Of a stretch of 6,792 nt of DNA, positions 1 through 6,092 are shown piece after piece. Under the pieces are notes generated by a model. It was not told where the DNA came from, did no database searches, and worked only from the letters and a program-made list of their open reading frames with translations. The DNA is from Candidatus Aminicenantota bacterium. GTDB lineage: Bacteria > Acidobacteriota > Aminicenantia > UBA2199. Location of the stretch: assembly GCA_030639705.1 (NCBI GenBank), contig DAOWKX010000197.1:1-6792 (forward strand), given 5' to 3'. Both the position numbers and the translations under genes were made by a program. The first letter of the stretch is position 1, and each line of letters begins with the position of its first letter.

Positions 1-69
1 AACCTTTCGTTTAAAACGCCTCAATGCACTATCAAAGGATTCTCCGGACTTTACTTCAATATAAGCCAA
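1..69 (-). CDS. rpsU: Ribosomal protein bS21, N-terminal part (gene runs off the window)
   Basis: Read leftward from a TTG start at 69, the 23 codons encode a peptide beginning MAYIEVKSGE and ending ALRRFKRKV. This matches the bS21 N-terminus (E. coli begins MPVIKVRENE, then FDVALRRFKR) without gaps. bS21 is a small basic protein of the 30S subunit, near the anti-Shine-Dalgarno end of 16S rRNA, and helps initiation. The TTG start is chosen because it gives the family's usual N-terminal length and lies 10 nt after an AAGGAG ribosome-binding site (80-85). An in-frame GTG at 78 is only 1 nt from that site and would add three residues. The gene has its own promoter, although the exonuclease gene upstream reads the same way. 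The C-terminal half lies outside the window. The identification is confident; the start is somewhat less so. Confidence 0.9.
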   Translation of the reverse strand, partial: MAYIEVKSGESFDSALRRFKRKV

Positions 70-85
70 TGGCTTCACGCTCCTT
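63..85 (-). promoter_or_regulatory. rpsU translation start region: Shine-Dalgarno and a start-codon hairpin
   Basis: AAGGAG (85-80 on the minus strand) is a strong ribosome-binding site 10 nt before the TTG start. Between them begins a small perfect inverted repeat, AAGCC (75-71), loop ATT (70-68), GGCTT (67-63), with the TTG codon (69-67) straddling the loop and stem. The stem has only 5 bp and the loop 3 nt, so it is at best modestly stable. The Shine-Dalgarno is directly visible; a role for the hairpin in controlling initiation is inference. Confidence 0.5.
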
Positions 86-104
86 TTTATGAAATAAGAA
101 AAAA

Positions 105-133
105 ATTATAGCCTATTTGCCAATCCATGTCAA
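105..133 (-). promoter_or_regulatory. Perfect-consensus sigma70 promoter of rpsU
   Basis: On the minus strand a TTGACA -35 box (133-128) is followed by exactly 17 nt and a TATAAT -10 box (110-105). All 12 consensus positions match and the spacer is optimal. Transcription should start near 98, giving a leader of about 30 nt before the rpsU start. The promoter begins 7 bp after the stop codon of the upstream exonuclease gene. A strong, separate promoter suits a ribosomal protein gene placed behind weakly expressed genes. Confidence 0.88.
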
Positions 134-140
134 GGTGGAA

Positions 141-1421
141 TTAATCTTCCTGATTTTCCAGTTTTTGAATTTTTCTCTGGAGTCGTCTGAGTCTCTTTTC
201 CAGGTCCTTGCGCTGCATGTCGGTCAATTCGATTTCCTCAATGGCTCTATGCACAAATTCAAGAGCTCCATAATAATCCTTTTCCCGGTGTTCGAAATGA
301 ATGGAAAGCTCCCGGAGGGCAAAATGATCTTTCAAGCCGGAGAGTATCTTCCACAATGCTGTGGCCTCTTCATAGCACTTCTCTTTCTTTTTTAATATCG
401 AAAGGTGTTTTACTGCCTTAAAAATAACATCCTGGCGTTTTGCACTCTGTTTGGCAATTTCAAACAGTTCATTGGCCTTATTAAAGTATCCTGATTTTTC
501 AAATAACAGAGCAGCGCCCAATACCTCACCTTCATCCCGGGTATTGGAAACATCTTTCAGATAGGTAACCCCCTGCAGCATTAAAGCTGATAATCCAACC
601 AGATCCAGGGCATTATGTTCAACCACCTTTTCCAATAGGAAAAATTGATTGCTCCTTAAGTAACTGAAATAAATCGAGGGTATTTGACTGCCATCCACAT
701 CTTCTTGCCGGGAAATTCCTAATATTATATCTCCCAGATATCCCAGTTTCCGTGATTCATAGGTGTTTTTCCATATGGTTCGGGCAGGAAAAAGAAAATC
801 CATATGGGGTTTTTTAAGCAGCGGAAATCGCTTTCGATTTAAAATGTAGCGGGTCTCCATCAGGGGAAAATCAAAACTCTTTCCATTATAGGTAACGGTC
901 GCTGAAAATTCCTGATTCTCAAGGAATTCATCCACTTTATCCAACAATTCATCTTCCCGGTTAAGGTCGTTTAAAATAAATACTTTTACCCTGAAAAAAC
1001 CTTTTTCAAAAAAACCGAACCCCAGCATGAAAGGGATAGTACCGGTCCCCCCTGAAATGCCGGTCGTCTCAACATCAAAAAAGAGAATTTTCATGGGGTC
1101 AACCTTTTTAAAACCGTCATCTCCATACAGTACAACCAAATCCTGAGAAGACACCTCTTCCCATTGGCTTAATTCAATATGTTTAAAATTTGTATCCAGA
1201 GGATAGTGAAACTCTCGAATGGTAAATGCCCCTTGGATTGCATCTCTCCGGGGCATATTGACCTTTTTTTCAAGGCGTTCCCTTTTCTTGAGGTTCAGTT
1301 TCACCAGCTTCTCTAATTTCGCTTTGGTGGAGAGGGCCTCCTGAGAATCGATGGATTCCCATCTTTTTTTTACCTGATCTTTATTTAAATGATCTGATCC
1401 TTTTCTGTTTTTTTTCATCAT
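141..1421 (-). CDS. YprB-like DEDD-family exonuclease with C-terminal TPR-like region
   Basis: This is a predicted cytoplasmic 3'-5' exonuclease of the RNase H-like fold, YprB family; its natural substrate is not known from sequence. After a basic N-terminal region (1-60), the nuclease domain spans about 110-290. Exo I is the DVETTG stretch with Asp116 and Glu118; Exo II is YNGKSFDFPL with Asn179 and Asp184; Exo III is HNALD with His269 and Asp273. All the acidic metal ligands are therefore present. Residues about 300-395 form paired helices resembling TPR repeats (for example ALLFEKSGYFNKANELFEIA), and the tail is a charged helix. The length of 426 fits YprB proteins (just over 400). The ATG at 1421 has another ATG directly after it and no good Shine-Dalgarno. 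The gene lies 85 bp after the M23 gene, with no terminator seen, so co-transcription with it is plausible. Confidence 0.85.
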   Translation of the reverse strand: MMKKNRKGSDHLNKDQVKKRWESIDSQEALSTKAKLEKLVKLNLKKRERLEKKVNMPRRDAIQGAFTIREFHYPLDTNFKHIELSQWEEVSSQDLVVLYGDDGFKKVDPMKILFFDVETTGISGGTGTIPFMLGFGFFEKGFFRVKVFILNDLNREDELLDKVDEFLENQEFSATVTYNGKSFDFPLMETRYILNRKRFPLLKKPHMDFLFPARTIWKNTYESRKLGYLGDIILGISRQEDVDGSQIPSIYFSYLRSNQFFLLEKVVEHNALDLVGLSALMLQGVTYLKDVSNTRDEGEVLGAALLFEKSGYFNKANELFEIAKQSAKRQDVIFKAVKHLSILKKKEKCYEEATALWKILSGLKDHFALRELSIHFEHREKDYYGALEFVHRAIEEIELTDMQRKDLEKRLRRLQRKIQKLENQED

Positions 1422-1506
1422 TTACAAACTGTATTCGAAATACCGGCTAAATCAATCATCATGAATTTTAGGAAATCGGGACTTAGGTTATGGATAACAA
1501 AAATAA

Positions 1507-2430
1507 CTAATCAATTATGAATGTCATGGGATTTTGGGGCTTACCGGCAACCCGAACTTCATAGTGGAGATGCGGCGCATTACTTCTTCCGGTACTCCCC
1601 ACATAACCGACGACCTGACCCCGTTTAACCCGATCACCTTCTTTGACATTAAATGAAGCCAGATGGCCGTACCAGGTTGTAAAGCCAAAGTTGTGATCGA
1701 TTATAATCAGATTGCCCAGTGCACCCCTGCGCTCTGCTGCAAGAACAAAGCCATTGGCTGTGGCAATGACCTTATTGCCCAGTTGGGTGGCGATATCCTG
1801 GCCATAATGAAAGCTCCTTCTTCCGGTAATCGGATGTATTCTCCAGCCAAATGGATCGGTTAGATATCCTTTGGTGGGCCAGATTGCGGGTGTACAGGCC
1901 AATCTAACTTTCTGTTTGTCTATTACACTCTGTACAAGTTTTAAAGTATTTTCAATGTTGTGGGCGGTTTCTGTGATTTTATTGGCCTTTTGAATAATAT
2001 TTTCTTTAGGCTTATTTTCGCTTTTTTGTTGATTCTGGCTTAATTCGGAAGATTTAGAGATAATTTCATCATAATATCCACCGCTACCGACTTCTTTCAG
2101 TGCATAAGGGGATCTTAAACCCGAAGCGATCATGATCTTTTCTTTATATCGATCCATTCGTCTGATACTTCTTTCCAGGGTTTTAAGGTTGGCATCCATA
2201 GTTTCGATGGTCTTTTCTTTTTTTATATTATCCTGCTCCAATTTCCTCATTTTCTCTTTATCATAGGAAGTAGTAAGGTAATCAAATAATATAAAACCAA
2301 AAAAGAGCAGTAAAACCGCCACTGATATGATTGAATTTTTTATTAACTTTGAAGAAATCAGGAATTCTCTGTTACTGGAAGTAGCATCTGATACAATTAT
2401 CACTGAATATGTTTTTTGTTTGCGTTTCAT
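1507..2430 (-). CDS. Membrane-anchored M23 (LytM-type) metallopeptidase
   Basis: This is a predicted peptidoglycan DD-endopeptidase, or a regulator of such enzymes, anchored in the inner membrane and facing the periplasm. A short basic cytoplasmic head (1-30) is followed by one hydrophobic segment (about 33-51), a coiled coil (about 56-100), a Ser/Asn/Lys-rich linker (about 120-175) and the M23 domain (about 183-305). The zinc and catalytic residues are intact: His208 and Asp212 in HYGQD, His256 in WYGHL, and His287/His289 in PHLHYE. The enzyme is therefore probably active, unlike degenerate LytM activators such as EnvC and NlpD. The layout of TM, coiled coil and M23 resembles MepM-like and cell-shape peptidases. 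The ATG lacks a Shine-Dalgarno and probably follows a leader of only about 10 nt. The N-terminal sequence (TYSVIIVSDATS) looks like the family's own start. Confidence 0.88.
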   Translation of the reverse strand: MKRKQKTYSVIIVSDATSSNREFLISSKLIKNSIISVAVLLLFFGFILFDYLTTSYDKEKMRKLEQDNIKKEKTIETMDANLKTLERSIRRMDRYKEKIMIASGLRSPYALKEVGSGGYYDEIISKSSELSQNQQKSENKPKENIIQKANKITETAHNIENTLKLVQSVIDKQKVRLACTPAIWPTKGYLTDPFGWRIHPITGRRSFHYGQDIATQLGNKVIATANGFVLAAERRGALGNLIIIDHNFGFTTWYGHLASFNVKEGDRVKRGQVVGYVGSTGRSNAPHLHYEVRVAGKPQNPMTFIID

Positions 2431-2446
2431 GTGAGTCAGTAAAACT

Positions 2447-2475
2447 AAAATATATTATTTTTCTTCAAAAGTCAA
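2447..2475 (-). promoter_or_regulatory. Candidate promoter of the M23 peptidase gene
   Basis: On the minus strand TTGACT (2475-2470) and TATTTT (2452-2447) are separated by 17 nt, in the divergent region upstream of the M23 gene. The -35 box matches consensus at 5 of 6 positions, the -10 at 4 of 6. Transcription would start near 2440, leaving about 10 nt before the ATG. The region is very A/T-rich, so chance matches are easy and other -10 choices (such as TATATT with a 15-nt spacer) exist. Confidence 0.5.
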
Positions 2476-2547
2476 GAAAAACCCGACTAAATATTGATTT
2501 TTCTCAGTTTTACCCATCCATAAAAAAACCTTATCTTCTAATAATAC

Positions 2548-2576
2548 TTGACATTATAAACAAAAAAATGTTAAAA
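2548..2576 (+). promoter_or_regulatory. Candidate promoter of the receiver / ValS-like / birA operon
   Basis: A perfect TTGACA -35 box (2548-2553) is followed after 17 nt by TTAAAA (2571-2576), a weak -10 box. Predicted transcription starts near 2583, just before the Shine-Dalgarno. It is the only good promoter-like sequence seen ahead of the three rightward genes; gaps between those genes are 38 and 34 bp, without terminators. The rest of the divergent region (2431-2602) shows no clear operator or riboswitch. Confidence 0.55.
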
Positions 2577-2591
2577 ATAGATTAGGCATAA

Positions 2592-2597
2592 AGGAGG
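2592..2597 (+). promoter_or_regulatory. Strong Shine-Dalgarno of the receiver-domain gene
   Basis: AGGAGG lies 5 nt before the ATG at 2603 and fixes that start. It is the strongest ribosome-binding site of the rightward operon. The two downstream genes have no comparable site, which suggests the receiver protein is made in larger amounts than the other two. Confidence 0.85.
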
Positions 2598-2602
2598 ATG
2601 AA

Positions 2603-3946
2603 ATGAATAAGGATACAATTGTTCTTGCAGACAACAGTTATACCATCAGAAGAATAGTTGAATTATCATTTACAGAAGAAGGCATCGAACTCATCAGCTT
2701 TGAGAACGGCTTAAATTTAAAAGATAAATTGCTTGAACTAAAACCCAAAATAGTTCTTGTTGATATAAAACTCCCGGAATTGAATGGATATGAAACCTGT
2801 AAATTTATAAATGAAAACGAATCATTGAAAGACACCAAGGTATTCTTATTGAAGGGAGGATTTGAACCCATTGATGAAGGATTATTAAAGGAATTGAAGT
2901 ATGTTGACATCATCACCAAACCATTTGATTCAAATGCACTGGTAAACACTTTAAAAGAGTTAGTACAAAAAAAAGAAGATAAAACCATTTCACCCAAACC
3001 TGAAGTGATTCCGGAAACAATGCCTGAAGATCTTCCCGGAATTGAAGGAATTGGTGAAAGCGATGAAGAAATCAGCTTTTCCGATATCAAAGAAGAAATC
3101 GAATCTCCGAAACCCGAATCTGGAGAAAATGAAAAAATAGAGGAAGATATCCCAAAAGAGGAAGTCCTGCCATCAGAGGAAAAAACCCAGGGCTCTCCAC
3201 CTGAAACGGACGATCTGAAATTCGATAATATAGAGGAAATTGAAAATCCCTTTAAGGATGAACAACCCATCGGTCAAGAAGATGAAGAAAACATGGACGA
3301 TGAAGAACTGGAAGTAAAAGAAAACATAAAAATACAGGAAGATGAACTGGAAATCGCATCGTTAACCCAGGAAGAAATCAATATCAAAAAAATTATTGAT
3401 AAAAAAGGAAAAGATATCGAACCTGAAATTTTATTGGAAGACAAAAAAGACGAAGAACCTGAAGAAGAAACCGACGATCAGGCCGTGGATTCATTAAGAG
3501 AATCGGCTGAGGGAGAGGAAGCGAAAGAACCTGAAACCCCACTGGACGTTAAAGAAGTGATTGAAGCTGAAAAGCCAAAGGAAATAGAAATGGATGAACA
3601 AAAAGAGGAAATGGGACTTCAAATAGAAGAACCTGAAATCGAAGAAAAGATTACACCGGTGGATCAGGAGGAAGAAGGGGAGGTTTCAGTTTCCGAATCA
3701 CCAAAAATTGAAAAAGAACCTCAGATTGATCTGGAATCAGAAATTGCTGATCTGGGATTGGAAGAAAAAAAAGATGAAAAAATTCAACTGGATATACAAA
3801 AGGAAGAAATCATACATAAAGTAGAGGATACCCTTACTGTTGCGGTTAAAGAAATCTTATGGGAAATTGTACCCCCTCTTGCAGAAAAAATAATAAAAGA
3901 GGAAATAAAAAAAATTAAATCTGAAATCGATAGTACTGCTGAATAA
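2603..3946 (+). CDS. Atypical receiver-domain protein with long acidic tail and C-terminal helix
   Basis: Residues 1-122 are a CheY-like receiver domain. Asp54 (in VLVDIKLPELNG) is the phospho-acceptor and Lys106-Pro107 (TKPF) the conserved lysine. Two other quintet positions differ: the usual second N-terminal Asp is Asn11 (ADNS), and the Thr/Ser 30 residues after Asp54 is Lys84 (FLLKGG). No DNA-binding or enzymatic output domain follows. Residues about 123-395 are low-complexity, rich in Glu, Asp, Lys and Pro, and probably disordered. The last 50 residues form a predicted amphipathic helix with the core WEIVPPLAEKII (420-431) and then charged EEIKKIK. This tripartite design suggests a scaffold or localisation protein controlled by signalling, not a transcription factor; that role is inferred. 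The gene heads the rightward operon. A receiver is certain; phosphorylation and partners are unknown. Confidence 0.85.
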   Translation: MNKDTIVLADNSYTIRRIVELSFTEEGIELISFENGLNLKDKLLELKPKIVLVDIKLPELNGYETCKFINENESLKDTKVFLLKGGFEPIDEGLLKELKYVDIITKPFDSNALVNTLKELVQKKEDKTISPKPEVIPETMPEDLPGIEGIGESDEEISFSDIKEEIESPKPESGENEKIEEDIPKEEVLPSEEKTQGSPPETDDLKFDNIEEIENPFKDEQPIGQEDEENMDDEELEVKENIKIQEDELEIASLTQEEINIKKIIDKKGKDIEPEILLEDKKDEEPEEETDDQAVDSLRESAEGEEAKEPETPLDVKEVIEAEKPKEIEMDEQKEEMGLQIEEPEIEEKITPVDQEEEGEVSVSESPKIEKEPQIDLESEIADLGLEEKKDEKIQLDIQKEEIIHKVEDTLTVAVKEILWEIVPPLAEKIIKEEIKKIKSEIDSTAE

Positions 3947-3984
3947 AAAGTATTTTTAAAATCTCTGGAATAAGCAACACCATA

Positions 3985-5301
3985 ATGGAAAAAGTATACG
4001 ATCATCACTCTATTGAAAAAAAATGGAATAACCGATGGGGTGAGACCAAAATCTTTAACCCCTGGAATCAAATTAATCGCTCACCATTTTACTTTTTATT
4101 AAGCCCACCCCAAAAAAGCGACTTTCTGGATACGGACCACATTATTGATCTAAGCGTTCAGGATATCATTTTCCGAAGAATAAAAATGCAAAAGTCCCAA
4201 TTCCCGGAAAGTGAGTCTCCACATTACAGAGTCATCAAGAAACAAAAGGATTTAAAATCAAATAAAACCGGAATAGAGACGGCAGAAGTAGAAAAAATAA
4301 TAAATAAGTTCGGTTCAGATGCATTCAAATTCACTCTTGCTGTCCAGGCCGGTCCGAGTGGTGACATATCCCTGTCTATCAATCAGCTAAAAGGCTACCG
4401 GGCGTTTACCAATAAAATCTGGAATGCTTCCCGCTATGTGATCATGAATTTACAGGGTAATGAAAATTTAAATATCGATAATACCAAGATCACTCCAGTT
4501 GATAAGTGGTTTTTACATTCCCTCAATAATATCACTGATAAAATATCCCATTTAATGGATCAGCATATTGTAAATGAAGCTGCTGACAAACTCTATCACT
4601 TCTTCTGGCACGAATTCTGTCGCTGGTACCTCGAGTATTCAAAAATCAATATTCAGAAGCTGGAATGCAGAAAAGTCTTAAAATTATCTCTTCTGCACTT
4701 AATCCAGTTATTGCATCCTTTCATCCCATATATCACCGAAGAAATTTATCAACGATTAAGTTCAGGTGAAGACTTTTTACTGGAGATTCCTCTTCCGGGA
4801 TTTGATAGCAAAATGGCCTTCCCCAAAGAATATTCAGCTGTTGAACAACTGAAAAATATAATAACAGAAACCCGGAAAACCAGAGCAGAAAATAAAATCG
4901 ATCCCAATAAAAAAATCCAAATATATTTAAAATCAAATTCAAAACAAAAACGAATAACCATGGCACACTATTTAAAATATTATAATTTTTTAACCAGGAG
5001 CAATAAAACTCAAATCCTTGATGACTTTTCAAATGACTTAAAGGGATTCAGGGGAAAAATCTCAGGCTGGGGAATCCTGATCCCTTTCGAAAATAATTCC
5101 GAAAGGATACATGAATTGACTAAACTAAAACGGGAATTCAAGGCAATTAATAACCAAATCCATGGAATGGAAGCAAAATTAATGGATCAACAATATATAA
5201 AAAAAACCTCGGGAGCAGGACTGTCTGTTTTAAAAAAAAATCTGCTAATTCAATATGAAAAAAGAGAAAAAATTCAAAAAACCATCTGTGATCTGACCTG
5301 A
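3985..5301 (+). CDS. ValS-derived protein lacking the catalytic and editing core; probable tRNA-binding paralogue
   Basis: The protein is recognisably valyl-tRNA synthetase, but 438 residues long instead of about 880-950. Residues 1-68 match the ValS N-terminus without gaps, including SPP for the usual PPP and a VQDIIFRR stretch; the HIGH equivalent is Asp49-Thr-Asp-His52. After a 20-residue linker the match resumes at the KMSKS loop, degenerate here as KSNKT (91-95), and continues through GDISL and GYRAFTNKIWNASRYVIMNL (137-156). The anticodon-binding domain (about 170-345) is well conserved (WHEFCRWYLEYSK, HPFIPYITEEIYQ). The C-terminal coiled-coil tRNA-binding arm is about 372-436. The editing domain, the TDH region and most of the Rossmann fold are absent, so aminoacylation is very unlikely. 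The uninterrupted frame and conserved tRNA-binding parts argue for a retained function, perhaps binding tRNA-Val. A recent in-frame relic is the main alternative. It starts 38 bp after the receiver gene, with a weak Shine-Dalgarno. Confidence 0.82.
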   Translation: MEKVYDHHSIEKKWNNRWGETKIFNPWNQINRSPFYFLLSPPQKSDFLDTDHIIDLSVQDIIFRRIKMQKSQFPESESPHYRVIKKQKDLKSNKTGIETAEVEKIINKFGSDAFKFTLAVQAGPSGDISLSINQLKGYRAFTNKIWNASRYVIMNLQGNENLNIDNTKITPVDKWFLHSLNNITDKISHLMDQHIVNEAADKLYHFFWHEFCRWYLEYSKINIQKLECRKVLKLSLLHLIQLLHPFIPYITEEIYQRLSSGEDFLLEIPLPGFDSKMAFPKEYSAVEQLKNIITETRKTRAENKIDPNKKIQIYLKSNSKQKRITMAHYLKYYNFLTRSNKTQILDDFSNDLKGFRGKISGWGILIPFENNSERIHELTKLKREFKAINNQIHGMEAKLMDQQYIKKTSGAGLSVLKKNLLIQYEKREKIQKTICDLT

Positions 5302-5335
5302 AAAAGAAGATAAATGATGGATCGATAATAAAAAA

Positions 5336-6088
5336 ATGAATAAATATGATTCTCCAACTATTATTAAACTCGATATCTGTGATTCAACCAATGAATATAT
5401 AAAAAAGCATTATATGAAAATCCAGGATAAATTCCCACTGATCATTACCTCACCAGAACAGCTAAAAGGACGGGGCCGCAACAACCGAAAATGGTTTTCA
5501 CCGTGCGGAACAGGCTTATATATCTCAATGGGTTTTCTGATGGATAACAGACAGAAGATTAAACTGCTATCATTAATTGCTGGGCTTTCGATCGCAGAAG
5601 CTCTTGAAACCATCAGTCAAAAGGAATTTAAGCTGAAATGGCCCAATGATGTCCTCTACGGAAAGAGAAAAATAGCAGGTGTGCTCATTGAAAATATCAT
5701 CAATGTAAACGAAATAATAAGTATCTGTGGAATAGGAATCAACCTCAATCAAAGCCAAAAAGATTTTCCCCCGGGATTGAGACAAAAAGCCACTTCTCTG
5801 AAAATGATCACCGGGCAGGCAATCGATATCGATACCGTCACAATCACACTGATCAATACTTTTTTTAAATGGTTAGCCATTCTTGAAGAGGGAGACAAAA
5901 CCAAGATTATAAAGATGGTTAATGACTTGAGCGTTTTCTCAAAAGGCGACCCGATATCCTTTCACCACAATAATAAAATCATTACTGGTTTTTTTAATGA
6001 AATCAATAGAGAGGGCGGACTTATTTTGGAAAAAAAAAACGGAAACAGGGATATTTTCTACTCTGGAGAAATTAACTTAGAAATTTAA
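5336..6088 (+). CDS. birA: Biotin--[acetyl-CoA carboxylase] ligase, group I (no DNA-binding domain)
   Basis: The enzyme activates biotin with ATP to biotinyl-5'-AMP and transfers biotin to the lysine of biotin carboxyl carrier proteins in the cytoplasm. Visible motifs are DSTNEY (16-21), the biotinyl-AMP loop GRGRNNRKW (45-53), KWPND (101-105) with the key lysine, KIAGVLIEN (112-120) and GIGINLNQ (132-139). A small C-terminal SH3-like domain runs from about 204 to 250. At 250 residues, with no N-terminal winged helix, it is the monofunctional type and should not act as a biotin repressor. One small oddity: the usual QTAGRGR reads QLKGRGR. The ATG follows an in-frame stop at 5315 and has no Shine-Dalgarno at a normal distance, which suggests low or coupled translation. 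It lies 34 bp after the ValS-like gene, probably on the same transcript. An A10 run lies at 6030-6039 near the 3' end. Confidence 0.92.
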   Translation: MNKYDSPTIIKLDICDSTNEYIKKHYMKIQDKFPLIITSPEQLKGRGRNNRKWFSPCGTGLYISMGFLMDNRQKIKLLSLIAGLSIAEALETISQKEFKLKWPNDVLYGKRKIAGVLIENIINVNEIISICGIGINLNQSQKDFPPGLRQKATSLKMITGQAIDIDTVTITLINTFFKWLAILEEGDKTKIIKMVNDLSVFSKGDPISFHHNNKIITGFFNEINREGGLILEKKNGNRDIFYSGEINLEI

Positions 6089-6092
6089 CCAA

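Noticed and set aside
117..395. Rightward frame over the 3' end of the exonuclease gene
   Set aside because: It is antisense to a well-supported TPR-like region, has no ribosome-binding site, and its hydrophobic translation resembles no family I recognise.
2476..2530. Possible terminator or operator in the divergent region (GTCGGGTTTTT on the minus strand)
   Set aside because: No stem of useful length precedes the T run, and no clear inverted repeat is visible.
2638..3270. Long open frame of 210 codons antisense to the receiver gene
   Set aside because: Its Ser/Phe-rich translation is what the opposite strand of a Glu/Lys/Asp-rich gene gives. The plus-strand gene has a strong Shine-Dalgarno and clear homology; the antisense frame has neither.
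3944..3962. A/T palindrome-like stretch after the receiver gene as a terminator
   Set aside because: There is no GC stem, only AAAAAGTATTTTTAAA, and the next gene begins 38 bp away in the same direction.
5232..5240. A9 run in the ValS-like gene (and A10 in birA at 6030-6039) as phase-variation tracts
   Set aside because: The region is A-rich, such runs fall in Lys/Asn codons, and these are not typical phase-variable gene classes. Slippage is possible but nothing else supports it.
3985..5301. The shortened ValS as an assembly deletion or chimera of a normal valS
   Set aside because: A collapsed assembly would leave intact HIGH and KMSKS sequences on either side. Here both are already degenerate and the junction is in frame with a distinct linker, so a real derived gene is more likely, though reads should be checked.
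5314..5328. ATG ATG GAT CGA TAA as a tiny leader peptide before birA
   Set aside because: Four codons with no Shine-Dalgarno in an A/T-rich gap; expected by chance.
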